A stretch of DNA of 64,000 bases, taken from positions 62,001-126,000 of the forward strand of contig JBOHWH010000135.1 of the NCBI GenBank assembly GCA_050736695.1, read 5' to 3'. The position numbers and the translations under genes were made by a program. Within the stretch, counting starts at the first letter, position 1, and each line of letters starts with the position of its first letter. Origin of the DNA: JBARDN01 sp050736695 (GTDB taxonomy: Bacteria > Desulfobacterota > Binatia > Binatales > Binataceae). The notes under the pieces are model-generated. The model searched no databases. It was not told the DNA's origin and saw nothing but the letters and a program-made list of their open reading frames with translations. This document shows positions 8,267 through 16,969 of the stretch, in pieces.

Positions 8267-9418
8267 CTATTGCTTACCGGCGATCGCGCCGGATTTGCGC
8301 AGCCGCTCGAGATCGCCCGCGCTGAAACCCCAATCGCCGAGCGCGGCTTCCGTATGCTCGCCCGGCCGCGCCGGCGGACGCTGGATCTTGCTCGGAGTGC
8401 GGCTGAAACGCGGTGCCGGACCCGGCTGGAGAACGCCGCCGCTTTCGACGAAGGTGCCGCGATGCCGGTTGTGCGGATGATGCGGCGCTTCGTCCATGCT
8501 GAGGACGGGCGCGAAGCAGATGTCGCTGCCCTCCATGATCGCGCACCACTCGTCGCGCGTCTTGGTCAGGAACAGGGCCTTCAGCCGCTCCTTCATTTTC
8601 GGCCATGAGGCGCGGTCATTCTGGCGCGGCAGCTCCTGCCCCTTGAGGCCCGACAGGCGCAGCAGCTCGTCATAAAATTTGGCTTCGATCGATCCGATCG
8701 CGACGTGTTTGGCGTCTTTGGTCTCGTAAACTTCGTAATAATGCGCGCCCGTGTCGAGAATATTTTCGCCGCGCTTGTCGTTCCACACTCCCGACAGACG
8801 CAGGCCGTAAATCGCGGTCATCAGCGACGCCGCTCCATCGACCATCGCCGCATCGACCACCTGTCCCTTGCCGGACTTTTGCGCCTCGAGCAGCCCCGCG
8901 ACGACGCCGAGCGCCAGGTAAAGCGCGCCTCCGCCAAAGTCTCCCACCAGGTTGAGCGGCGGGAGCGGCGCGTCGCCTTTGCGGCCGATACTGGCGAGGG
9001 CGCCGGACAGCGCAATGTAGTTGATATCGTGGCCCGCTGCATGCGCGAGCGGACCCTCCTGACCCCATCCGGTCATGCGTCCATAGATCAGGCGTGGATT
9101 ACGCTTAAGGCAATCGTCGGGACCGAGCCCGAGCCGTTCGGTCACGCCGGGCCGAAAGCCTTCGATCAGCGCGTCCGCCTTTTCGACCAGTCTCAGCACC
9201 GCCTCGATCGCCTCGGGACGTTTGAGGTCGAGCGCGACCGAGCGGCGGCCGCGATTGAGCAGGCTGTATTTGGTTTCCATCGCTATGCCCAGCGCGGCGT
9301 CAGCCGTGCGGTCGATACGCAGCACGTCGGCGCCCATGTCCGACAGCAGCATCGCGCACATCGGTCCCGGACCGATTCCCGCAAGTTCCACAATTTTGTA
9401 ACCTGACAATACTCCCAT
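8267..9418 (-). CDS. Alpha-methylacyl-CoA racemase-like CaiB-family protein
   Basis: The 383-residue protein belongs to the racemase branch of the type III CoA-transferase family. It starts IVELAGIGPGPMCAMLLSDM and has NRGRRSVALDLK. The two residues that invert the alpha carbon are in place: His130 (GHDINY) and Asp160 (VGDFGGG), matching His126/Asp156 of the mycobacterial racemase. The reaction is 2R/2S epimerisation of 2-methyl-branched acyl-CoA, needed to degrade isoprenoid or sterol side chains. Start ATG 9418 has GAGGTG four bases upstream. It is divergent from the GH5 gene. Confidence 0.88.
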   Translation of the reverse strand: MGVLSGYKIVELAGIGPGPMCAMLLSDMGADVLRIDRTADAALGIAMETKYSLLNRGRRSVALDLKRPEAIEAVLRLVEKADALIEGFRPGVTERLGLGPDDCLKRNPRLIYGRMTGWGQEGPLAHAAGHDINYIALSGALASIGRKGDAPLPPLNLVGDFGGGALYLALGVVAGLLEAQKSGKGQVVDAAMVDGAASLMTAIYGLRLSGVWNDKRGENILDTGAHYYEVYETKDAKHVAIGSIEAKFYDELLRLSGLKGQELPRQNDRASWPKMKERLKALFLTKTRDEWCAIMEGSDICFAPVLSMDEAPHHPHNRHRGTFVESGGVLQPGPAPRFSRTPSKIQRPPARPGEHTEAALGDWGFSAGDLERLRKSGAIAGKQ

Positions 9419-9552
9419 GATTCACCTCATAAGCTCTTCGGCCTGCTCATCGCTAGCGCGAAGATCGGTTTCGATCCCGCGCCACGCTTGGCGTGGTATC
9501 CCTTCTCTCTAGTATAGATTCAAGAGAACATCACGGGACGAAGAGCGAATAA

Positions 9553-11538
9553 ATGATGGCGACGAAAATGCCGCGCCTGCATTTCGAGGGGCGATGGTTC
9601 GTTGACGAGTCGGGGCGGCGCGTGATTCTGCGCGGCGTCAACCTGGGCGGCGACTGCAAGGTTCCCTATCCAGATGGCGGCACCAACTTTCCCTCCGACT
9701 TCTCGGACCATCGCGAGGTCTCGTTCATCGGGCGGCCGTTTCCGCTCGAACAGGCCGACGAGCATTTTGCGCGCATCCGCGGATGGGGCTTCAACTGCCT
9801 GCGCCTGCTCACGACGTGGGAAGCCGTCGAACATCGCGGCCCGGGAGAATTCGACGCCGAGTATCTCGACTACTACGCCGAGCTATGCCGCCGCGCGGGA
9901 GACTTCGGGCTTTACGTCTTCGTCGATTTTCATCAGGACGTATGGAGCCGGATGAGCGGCGGCGACGGCGCGCCGTGCTGGATGTTCGAGAAAGTCGGAA
10001 TCGATTACCGGCATCTGGCCGAATCGGAATCGGCGCACGTAATGCAGTTCCTTTACGACTACGCGCGCGGCGGGCGTCAGGAAGATCGCTACCCGACGAT
10101 GACCTGGTCGCAGAACGCGCGCCGGCCCGCCAACGGAATCATGTGGACGCTGTTTTTCGCGGGCCGCGACTTCGCGCCCGGGCTCAATATCGACGGCCGC
10201 AACGTTCAGGACTACATGCAGGATCACTATTTGGCCTCGCAGGCAGAAATCGCGCGGCGCGTGCGCGATCTTCCCAACGTGATGGGCTTCGACACGCTGA
10301 ACGAGCCGCACGAAGGGTGGATCGGGCACTCGCTGAGTTATCGCCACCTCGCGCCGAGCGAGGAGGATCCATTTCCCGCCTCGCCCGGCGTTGCCTGGTC
10401 GCCAATCGACGGGCTACTGGTTTCGCACGGAGTAACCCGCGCGCTCCCGGAACTCGGATACGACAAAGCGGCCAAGCGCGCGGTCGTGCGCCGCGACCGT
10501 GAGATGAATCCGCGAAAAGTGTCGATCTGGCGCGATGGGCGGGTCGATCCATTCGAACAAGCGGGAGCATGGCGGCTCGGCCCGGGCGGCAACTACGAGA
10601 TTTTGCGCGAGGATTTTTTTCAGCGCATCGGCGATCGCAAAGTCAGCTTTATCGAAGACTACATGGGACCGTTTTTCACCCGGGTCGCGGAGAATATGCG
10701 CGCGATCAATCCGGACTGGATTCTGTTTGCGGAAGTCGATCCGCTCTCCGGATTTCTTGGACCCGGTTTTCCCGCCGATACTCCCGCCAACAGCGTCAAC
10801 GCAGGCCACTGGTACGACATTGTGACGCTGGGCACGAAGACTTTTCGGACCGATTTTACTTTGGATGAATTGATTGGTGAGACGGCGGCCGCGGCCGTGC
10901 AGATTCAAACCCGCTACGAGCAACAGCTTGGGCGGTTCGCGAAGAGCTCAGAACGAATCGGCGCCGGCGGAGTGCCCACGCTGATCGGCGAATTCGGAAT
11001 TCCGTTCGATCTGAACGGCGGTGAAGCCTACCGCGCCTTTCGCGGCGGCGATCGCTCTTTGACTCCGTGGACGCCGCACATCGTCGCGCTCGATCTGATG
11101 TACAACGCGCTCGATGCGCTGCTGATCAACAGCACTCACTGGAACTACACCGCATCCAACCGCAACGACCTTGCGATCGGCGACGGATGGAACCAGGAGG
11201 ATCTGAGCATCTTCTCGCGCGACCAACAGACCGACCCTAACGACTTGAACAGCGGCGGACGCGCGCTCACGGGCTTCGTGCGGCCGTTCGCCCATGCGAC
11301 GCAGGGAACGCCGCGCAAGTCGAAATTCGATCGCGTGTCGGGCGATTTCGAGTTCGTATTCGACGCCGATCCGAAGGCGTCAGCCCCGACCGAGATCTTC
11401 GTGCCGAAGCTTCAATATCCGCGCGGATGCGAGGTCGAGATTTCGGGCGGCGAGGCACGCATCGATCTCGAGCTTCAGCGCCTGTTCGTCACGATTCGCG
11501 GAGCCGGCGAGGTTCGCGTGGCGTTGCATCGGCGATAA
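9553..11538 (+). CDS. GH5 glycoside hydrolase, endoglycoceramidase/steryl-glucosidase-like
   Basis: The 661-residue GH5 protein has VILRGVNLGGD near the N-terminus, the TIM-barrel strand VFVDFHQDVWSR, the acid/base Glu in DTLNEPHEGW and the nucleophile Glu in LIGEFGIPF. The C-terminal approximately 100 residues form a beta domain. Size, the long insertions and the FHQD/NEPHEGW context match endoglycoceramidase-related proteins such as the fungal glucocerebrosidase/steryl-beta-glucosidase (EGCrP) group rather than cellulases. There is no signal peptide, so it should act inside the cell on glycolipids or steryl glycosides. BoxC starts 2 bases after its stop, so the genes may be cotranscribed although the functions look unrelated. 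Confidence 0.8.
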   Translation: MMATKMPRLHFEGRWFVDESGRRVILRGVNLGGDCKVPYPDGGTNFPSDFSDHREVSFIGRPFPLEQADEHFARIRGWGFNCLRLLTTWEAVEHRGPGEFDAEYLDYYAELCRRAGDFGLYVFVDFHQDVWSRMSGGDGAPCWMFEKVGIDYRHLAESESAHVMQFLYDYARGGRQEDRYPTMTWSQNARRPANGIMWTLFFAGRDFAPGLNIDGRNVQDYMQDHYLASQAEIARRVRDLPNVMGFDTLNEPHEGWIGHSLSYRHLAPSEEDPFPASPGVAWSPIDGLLVSHGVTRALPELGYDKAAKRAVVRRDREMNPRKVSIWRDGRVDPFEQAGAWRLGPGGNYEILREDFFQRIGDRKVSFIEDYMGPFFTRVAENMRAINPDWILFAEVDPLSGFLGPGFPADTPANSVNAGHWYDIVTLGTKTFRTDFTLDELIGETAAAAVQIQTRYEQQLGRFAKSSERIGAGGVPTLIGEFGIPFDLNGGEAYRAFRGGDRSLTPWTPHIVALDLMYNALDALLINSTHWNYTASNRNDLAIGDGWNQEDLSIFSRDQQTDPNDLNSGGRALTGFVRPFAHATQGTPRKSKFDRVSGDFEFVFDADPKASAPTEIFVPKLQYPRGCEVEISGGEARIDLELQRLFVTIRGAGEVRVALHRR

Positions 11539-11539
11539 A

Positions 11540-13228
11540 ATGAAAAATACTCCAGTGGAACGCAATTCAATAGCGCCGATGATTGATTTTCGCACCGAGC
11601 CTTCACGCTACCGGCACTGGAAACTATCGATCGCCGGAGCAGTCGCCACGCTCGCGATGGACGTGGACGAAACCGGCGGTTTGGTTCCCGGCTACGAGCT
11701 GAAGCTCAACTCCTACGACCTGGGCGTTGATATCGAGTTGAACGACGCGATTCAGCGCCTGCGCTTCGAGCATCCGGAGGTCGGATGCGTGATGATCACG
11801 TCCGCCCGGGAGCGCGTGTTCTCCGCCGGCGCGAACATCAGGATGCTCGCGCAGTCGAGTCATCCTTTCAAAGTGAATTTCTGCAAATTTACAAACGAGA
11901 CACGCAACGCAATCGAGGATGCGACGCACAACTCGCGGCAGTTCTATATGACCACGATCGGCGGCCCCTGCGCCGGCGGAGGTTACGAACTCGCGCTCGC
12001 AACTGACTACATCGTGATGGCCGACGACGGCTCGACCAGCGTCTCGCTTCCCGAGCTGCCGCTGCTCGCGGTGCTGCCGGGAACGGGCGGGCTGACCCGC
12101 CTCGTTGACAAGCGACATGTGCGCCGCGATCGCGCCGATTTTTTCTGCACCACCGAAGAAGGGATCAGAGGCTCGCGCGCCGTCGATTGGCGGTTGGTCG
12201 ACGAAGTCGCGCCACGCTCGCGGATTGCGGAAATCGCGGCGCGCAAAGCCGCCGAGTTTGCCGCGCGTTCGGACCGAAGTGCCGCGCATGGCGGAATTGC
12301 GCTGAGCCCGCTCGCGCGGAGTATCGAAGGCGACCGGATTGCGTATCTGCATCTCACCGTCGATCTCGATCGCGCCCAGTCTGCCGCAGTCTTCCGTATC
12401 GAGGGCCCCTCGCAACCCGCGCCGGCGCGAGTTGACGACGCGATCGCGCTCGGATGCGATTTCTGGCCGCTCGCGTTCGCGCGCGAGCTCGAGGACGCGA
12501 TCCTTCATCTGCGCTTCAATGAAGACACCGTCCGAACCTGGATTTTCCGCAGCGAAGGCGACCTCGCGCGACTGAAGTCCTACGACGATCTTATGGCCGC
12601 GCACGCTGACGACTGGCTGGTCCGCGAGATCGTTCTCTATCTGAAGCGCACCCTCAAGCGGCTCGACGTGAGTTCGCGTTCGATGTTCGCATTGATCGAG
12701 CCTGGCTCATGTTTCGGCGGCATTCTGCTGGAGCTCGCGCTCGCGGCTGACCGTGCGTACATGATGCGCGGAAAACGTGCGGATGACGAAACCGCCCCCG
12801 CGCGAATCGTGCTGTCGAAAATGAATTTCGGCGCGCTGCCGATGTGCAACGGTCTCTCGCGGCTGCAAACCAGATTCCTGGACGCTCCCGAGCACGTCGA
12901 GACAGTATGCGCTCGAATCGGCGAAGAGCTCTCGGCTGAGGACGCCGACGTGCTCGGGCTGGCCGGCTTCACCCCTGACGATATCGACTGGAACGACGAG
13001 ACCCGCCTCGCGATCGAGGAGCGCGCCGCATTTTCCTCCGACGCGCTCACCGGACTCGAGGCGTCGCTGCGCTTTGCCGGGCCGGAGACAATCGAAACGA
13101 AAATTTTCGCGCGGCTGTCCGCTTGGCAGAACTGGATCTTCCAGCGGCCCAACGCAATCGGCGAAAAGGGCGCGCTCAAACTCTACGGCACCGGGCGCCG
13201 GGCCGAATTCGATCCGAGGCGAGTGTGA
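11540..13228 (+). CDS. boxC: 2,3-epoxybenzoyl-CoA dihydrolase (BoxC)
   Basis: The 562-residue protein is a two-part crotonase-superfamily enzyme. It contains IDFRTEPSRYRHWKLSIAG, VMITSARERVFSAGANIRML (CoA and oxyanion loop), GGPCAGGGYELALA and LPGTGGLTRLVDKR. These are hallmarks of BoxC, which opens the epoxide ring of 2,3-epoxybenzoyl-CoA and releases formate plus 3,4-dehydroadipyl-CoA semialdehyde. A second start at 11579 (ATG before IDFRTEPS) would trim 13 residues. Its TGA overlaps the boxB start by one base. No boxA reductase or boxD aldehyde dehydrogenase is present in the window. Confidence 0.92.
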   Translation: MKNTPVERNSIAPMIDFRTEPSRYRHWKLSIAGAVATLAMDVDETGGLVPGYELKLNSYDLGVDIELNDAIQRLRFEHPEVGCVMITSARERVFSAGANIRMLAQSSHPFKVNFCKFTNETRNAIEDATHNSRQFYMTTIGGPCAGGGYELALATDYIVMADDGSTSVSLPELPLLAVLPGTGGLTRLVDKRHVRRDRADFFCTTEEGIRGSRAVDWRLVDEVAPRSRIAEIAARKAAEFAARSDRSAAHGGIALSPLARSIEGDRIAYLHLTVDLDRAQSAAVFRIEGPSQPAPARVDDAIALGCDFWPLAFARELEDAILHLRFNEDTVRTWIFRSEGDLARLKSYDDLMAAHADDWLVREIVLYLKRTLKRLDVSSRSMFALIEPGSCFGGILLELALAADRAYMMRGKRADDETAPARIVLSKMNFGALPMCNGLSRLQTRFLDAPEHVETVCARIGEELSAEDADVLGLAGFTPDDIDWNDETRLAIEERAAFSSDALTGLEASLRFAGPETIETKIFARLSAWQNWIFQRPNAIGEKGALKLYGTGRRAEFDPRRV

Positions 13229-14652
13229 TGGCGATCGACTACTCCGAACGGATTCCCAATAACGTAAACCTGGACGGCGATCGCCGCCTGCAACGCGCGC
13301 TCGAAGCATGGCAGCCGGAGTTCCTGAAATGGTGGGGCGAGATGGGGCCCGAGAGCTTTCAGTCCTGCGAGGTTTATCTGCGCACCGCAACCTCAGTGGA
13401 CGCGAAAGGCTGGGCCACCTTCGGCTACGTGAAAATGCCTGAATACAGGTGGGGAGTATTCCTTGCGGATCGCGAATCCGACGCGCGAATCGGCTTCGGC
13501 GAACATAAGGGCGAGCCGGTCTGGCGCGAGGTCCCGGGCGAGCATCGCGGAGTCCTGCGCCGCCTGATCGTCACCCAAGGCGACACGGAGCCTGCCTCGG
13601 TCGAGCAGCAGCGTCATCTCGGGCGCACCTGCCCGTCGCGCTACGACCTGCGTAATCTCTTTCAAGTGAACGTAGAAGAGGGGCGCCATCTGTGGGCGAT
13701 GGTTTACCTGCTGCACGCGCATTTTGGACGCGACGGACGCGAAGAAGCCGACGCGCTCTTGAGGCGCCGTTCCGGCAGCACCGACAATCCGCGCATCCTG
13801 GGCGCGTTCAATGAACGCACGCCGGACTGGCTGGCGTACTTCATGTTCGCGCACTTCACCGATCGCGATGGAAAATTTCAGCTCGCCAGCCTGGCTGAAT
13901 CCGGCTTCGACCCGCTCGCGCGGACCTGCCGTTTCATGCTCACCGAGGAAGCGCACCATCTGTTCGTCGGCGAGGCGGGAGTCGGACGAGTGATTGCGCG
14001 GACCTGCGAGCTCATGAAGCATCACGACACCGATCGGGTTGGGAAATTCGGCGGAATCGATCTGGGGATCATCCAGCGTTATTTGAATTTCCATTATTCC
14101 GTCTCGCTGGATCTGTTCGGCTCCGAGCTATCGACCAACGCCGCCAACTATTTCAGCGCCGGACTTAAGGGACGGTTCAGAGAAGCCGACGCGCACGACG
14201 ATCATCAATTGATCGGTAGCGAGCGGCGGATTTTGAAGCCGCAAGACGGCGTGATCGTCGAAATCGAACAACCTTCCCTGGCCGCGCTCAACGAAACCCT
14301 GCGTGATTCGTATGTCGCCGATTGCGAGCGCGCGCTCGCGCGTTGGAACAAGATCATTCGCGAGGCCGGAGTCGAAACCGCGCTCACGCTGCCGCATCGC
14401 GGCTTCAATCGCGCGATCGGGCACTTCAGCGGGACCAGCGTGACCCCCGCCGGCCAGATAATCACGCGCGATCAGTGGCTCGAGCGCCAGTTCGAATGGC
14501 TGCCGTCGCCCACCGACCGCGAATTTATCGCGTCGCTTATGACTCCGGTCACGGAGCTGGGAAAATTCGCCGGATGGATTGCGCCGCCAACCCGGGGAAT
14601 CAATCATCAGCCGATCGAGTTTGAATACGTGACCGAGCTGCCTGCCCCTTGA
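13228..14652 (+). CDS. boxB: Benzoyl-CoA 2,3-epoxidase subunit BoxB
   Basis: The 474-residue di-iron oxygenase starts MAIDYSERIPNNVNL at the ATG overlapping the boxC stop (TGATG), as in known box operons. Two ferritin-like iron-binding helices are visible: NVEEGRHLWAMVYLLHAHFG and FMLTEEAHHLFVGEAG, each with an E-x2-H set. BoxB inserts one oxygen atom into benzoyl-CoA to give the 2,3-epoxide, using electrons from the BoxA reductase, which is not encoded nearby. The C-terminus (LPHRGFNRAIG, HFSGTSVTPAG) is also typical. With boxC it defines an aerobic benzoyl-CoA route in the cytoplasm. Confidence 0.93.
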   Translation: MAIDYSERIPNNVNLDGDRRLQRALEAWQPEFLKWWGEMGPESFQSCEVYLRTATSVDAKGWATFGYVKMPEYRWGVFLADRESDARIGFGEHKGEPVWREVPGEHRGVLRRLIVTQGDTEPASVEQQRHLGRTCPSRYDLRNLFQVNVEEGRHLWAMVYLLHAHFGRDGREEADALLRRRSGSTDNPRILGAFNERTPDWLAYFMFAHFTDRDGKFQLASLAESGFDPLARTCRFMLTEEAHHLFVGEAGVGRVIARTCELMKHHDTDRVGKFGGIDLGIIQRYLNFHYSVSLDLFGSELSTNAANYFSAGLKGRFREADAHDDHQLIGSERRILKPQDGVIVEIEQPSLAALNETLRDSYVADCERALARWNKIIREAGVETALTLPHRGFNRAIGHFSGTSVTPAGQIITRDQWLERQFEWLPSPTDREFIASLMTPVTELGKFAGWIAPPTRGINHQPIEFEYVTELPAP

Positions 14653-14675
14653 GCGCGAGCGGAGGGAATCGCTTC

Positions 14676-15275
14676 ATGGCGGAATCCAATCTGCCGCGCA
14701 TCGAGACTCTCTCCGGCGCGCTACCTTGGATCTTGTACTTCGCGCTGCCGCACCTTGGCCTGCCCGTCGCCGCGCTGATCGCCGCGTTCGTCGCGGCATT
14801 GTATCCGGCCGCAATAGCGGCCGCGCGCGGAAAAAGCGTGAAGCTGATCGATTGGACCACCCTCGCCTTCTTTGCGTTCGGATTGGCCGCATTGGCCGCG
14901 GGCACTTCGGCGACGGCGGCGTTCTCGCACTACAACTACGTGTTAGTGTGGATCTTGTTCTCTGCGATGGCGTGGATATCCCTGTTGCTCGGGAAGCCGT
15001 TCACGCTTGAATTCGCGCGCGAATCGACACCGCCCGAAATCTGGGGCACGCCGTTGTTTCACCACGCCAACGTGATCATCACACTGGCGTGGGCTGCCGC
15101 GTTCACGCTTAATCTTCTGGTCGCGCTGCTCGCGCTCAGGCTAAGGGGAGCGGCGGCTATCGCGGCGCAGATTTTCCAATTCATCCCGATGGCGGGCGCG
15201 GTGGTGTTCATGAGCCGCTACCGCGCGTCGATCCAGCAAGGGCGCGCTAGGTCCGCGCCGGCTGCGACGATCTGA
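14676..15275 (+). CDS. Integral membrane protein, function unknown
   Basis: The 199-residue protein has about five hydrophobic helices and a conserved-looking loop KPFTLEFARESTPPEIWGTP followed by a His-His pair. A similar loop occurs in uncharacterised bacterial membrane proteins, some labelled septation-protein-A-like. GGAGGG eight bases before ATG 14676 selects this start over the TTG at 14649, which overlaps the boxB stop. The gene is just downstream of boxB and may share its transcript; a role in benzoate handling is only a guess. Its 3' end overlaps the convergent GT87-like gene by 29 bases. Confidence 0.72.
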   Translation: MAESNLPRIETLSGALPWILYFALPHLGLPVAALIAAFVAALYPAAIAAARGKSVKLIDWTTLAFFAFGLAALAAGTSATAAFSHYNYVLVWILFSAMAWISLLLGKPFTLEFARESTPPEIWGTPLFHHANVIITLAWAAAFTLNLLVALLALRLRGAAAIAAQIFQFIPMAGAVVFMSRYRASIQQGRARSAPAATI

Positions 15276-16671
15276 CCGGCCTGTCGAGCGCCTGAACGGT
15301 TTGCGGGCGACCGATCGCGGACCAATATGCCGCCAGAAATCCGAGCATCATCACCACAAATCCGAGCTCGGCGACTGCGACAATCAGCACGGACGGTCCA
15401 AGCGGCAATCCGGCGTTGAACCGCGGCGTATCGGCGGCCCAAAAGCGCAGCCACAGCGCGCTCAGAAAAAAATTCGCGACCAACGCCCAGACCGCGAGCG
15501 CCGATCCGCGTCCCTCGAGCGCGCACCACGCGATGGTCGCGAACGGAATCAGCAGCAGCGCCATGTAATGCGGCCATGCGATCGGTGAAAGCACGATCGC
15601 CGCCGCGATCCACAAACCGTAGGCTCGGAAATCGCGGTCAGGTTCCGTTTCGCGATGAGGAGTCGTCCGCCACACCAGCATCACTATCGCGAACGCGCAA
15701 ACCAGCACCGCCAGGTGTCGCCCGAGTTCGAGCGCGGGGCTGAGCGGCGCGCCAAATGCGTACCAGAACATCCGCGAAACGAACGGAGCTAGCCCGAGGT
15801 TGAACGCGAGGCTGCTCTGCCAGAACCCGGAATTCCACGCGATCATCCTGACCCAGCTAAAGCATCGCGCGACCCCGGTTATCGCGGCCGTCGCAAGCGC
15901 GCCCCCAACGCAAAACACAACCATCCAGAAGAGCGCCCGCCACTTGCGCCGCGCCAGCAGATAGCCACCCATCAGGAGCGGGAAGGCACGCAGCAGTCCG
16001 GCTAGCGCGAGTCCCGCGCCAGCCCCCACGTCGCCCCTCCGTCCGCGCCCGAGCGATCGCATCGCGAGCACCAGCAGAAACACCAGGACGATCTGCGTCT
16101 GTCCCCAGATGAACACCTGATCAATCGGCGAATACAGAAACGCCAGCGCCGCCAGGCTGAGCGCGGCGGCGCGCGACTCGGCGCCTGCCGGCGCAAGCAG
16201 CATCCACAACGATGCGATCAGAAGCACGAAGTTCAGCGAGATCCAGACGGCATGCGCCAGTCGTGGTGAAAGCCGAGTCAACGGTTCGAAGCACAAAAGA
16301 AACACCGGCGTTTCGGCTGAGTGGATCATCGCGCCGGCGTCGAGGTTCAGTCTCGCGCTCATCTCCAGCAGATTGTCAGAATAGGGATTCATCCCGTCGC
16401 GCATCGCGAGTGCCGAAACATAGTGACTGCTGAAATCGAGTAGCCGGTAGCGCGGCGCGACTTGCATGCTCAGCGTCGCCAGATGAAACATCGCGGCGAC
16501 GAGCAGCATCCCCGCGACCGGCGCGCGTCTAAGCGCTATCGCAGTGCGCGGACCAATGCCCTGTCTTGGAGGATTTTCGTCGGACACGTGGGCGCGCTTG
16601 GGCATCGCGGCTACACGCATAGCATGTTCGGCAGTCTGCTTAAACACATTATTTGACCATGCAGATCGCAA
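15247..16671 (-). CDS. Polytopic membrane protein, GT87/DUF2029-like glycosyltransferase
   Basis: The protein of up to 474 residues has about ten transmembrane helices. After the first helix comes LLDFSSHYVSALAMRDGMNP, with an Asp-Phe pair in the first periplasmic loop, as in GT87 polyprenyl-phosphate-mannose-dependent transferases. Later come PVFLLCFEP, WGQTQIVLVFLLVLA and GLLRAFPLL, all typical of the DUF2029 family. It probably transfers a sugar from a polyprenyl carrier on the outer face of the inner membrane. Starts at 16671, 16620 or 16605 are possible; the first 22 residues look dispensable. It is divergent from the kdp operon. Confidence 0.75.
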   Translation of the reverse strand: MRSAWSNNVFKQTAEHAMRVAAMPKRAHVSDENPPRQGIGPRTAIALRRAPVAGMLLVAAMFHLATLSMQVAPRYRLLDFSSHYVSALAMRDGMNPYSDNLLEMSARLNLDAGAMIHSAETPVFLLCFEPLTRLSPRLAHAVWISLNFVLLIASLWMLLAPAGAESRAAALSLAALAFLYSPIDQVFIWGQTQIVLVFLLVLAMRSLGRGRRGDVGAGAGLALAGLLRAFPLLMGGYLLARRKWRALFWMVVFCVGGALATAAITGVARCFSWVRMIAWNSGFWQSSLAFNLGLAPFVSRMFWYAFGAPLSPALELGRHLAVLVCAFAIVMLVWRTTPHRETEPDRDFRAYGLWIAAAIVLSPIAWPHYMALLLIPFATIAWCALEGRGSALAVWALVANFFLSALWLRFWAADTPRFNAGLPLGPSVLIVAVAELGFVVMMLGFLAAYWSAIGRPQTVQALDRPVRSSQPART

Positions 16672-16744
16672 CGTGCGTACTGCAAAGTGAACGACACGCG
16701 GCCCACGACGCCGAACAACTTTGCTCTATTGCTGACTATTGTGA

Positions 16745-16760
16745 TGGCACGGCGAGTGCT
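16745..16760 (+). promoter_or_regulatory. Sigma-54 (-24/-12) promoter of the kdp operon
   Basis: TGGCACGGCGAGTGCT matches the sigma-54 consensus TGGCACG-N4-TTGCW at every fixed position except one (G for the first T of TTGC), with the required 10-bp spacing between GG and GC. It lies directly before the kdp genes, and the operon's last gene is a sigma-54 activator, so sequence and context agree. Transcription should start near 16771. Weak half-sites GCAAAGT (16682-16688) and ACTTTGC (16718-16724) upstream could bind the activator. Confidence 0.75.
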
Positions 16761-16772
16761 CAGTATCGCTTC

Positions 16773-16856
16773 ATGTACGACCTGCTCTGCGTGACCGGAA
16801 CTATCGCGTTTTTCATAGTCTGCTTCGCGTATGTCGCGGGATGCCAAAAGCTATGA
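16773..16856 (+). CDS. Pre-KdpF 27-residue membrane micro-protein
   Basis: The ORF starts MYDLLCVTGTIAFFIVCFAY and ends with VAGCQKL. It forms a single transmembrane helix, and its TGA overlaps the kdpF ATG (ATGA). From memory, similar micro-ORFs ending in YVxGCxxL precede kdpF or kdpA in other genomes, usually unannotated. No SD sequence is seen, and the sigma-54 transcript is predicted to start only about two bases before the ATG, so translation would be leaderless. It may help couple kdpF translation or be a small accessory of the Kdp complex. A longer in-frame ORF from 16653 runs through the promoter and is not credible. Confidence 0.55.
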   Translation: MYDLLCVTGTIAFFIVCFAYVAGCQKL

Positions 16857-16945
16857 GCACCCTCGATCTCGTCATGGGCGCGACAATCGCCATCATTTTG
16901 TGCGTGTACCTGGTATACGCATTGATTAATCCTGAGCAGTTCTGA
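16853..16945 (+). CDS. kdpF: Potassium-transporting ATPase subunit KdpF
   Basis: This 30-residue single-helix protein starts MSTLDLVMGATIAIILC and ends in YALINPEQF, the usual Y-x2-I-x-PE-x-F tail of KdpF (29 residues in E. coli). KdpF is a lipid-like stabiliser of the KdpABC complex in the inner membrane. Its ATG overlaps the stop of the preceding micro-ORF, and kdpA starts 24 bases downstream. Confidence 0.85.
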   Translation: MSTLDLVMGATIAIILCVYLVYALINPEQF

Positions 16946-16969
16946 ACTCCCTGCGACTGAGTAATCACG

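Noticed and set aside
9482..9518. CCACGC-TTG-GCGTGG dyad and a TATAGA box in the gap before the GH5 gene
   Set aside because: The dyad is only 6 bp and no -35 sits at the right distance; chance occurrence is likely in this base composition.
11294..11539. In-frame extension of BoxC into the GH5 gene
   Set aside because: The GH5 C-terminal domain is coded here in another frame; BoxC homology begins only after the ATG at 11540 or 11579.
16653..16772. N-terminal extension of the pre-KdpF micro-protein
   Set aside because: It would run through the sigma-54 element and has no hydrophobic or conserved character; only the last 27 residues look real.
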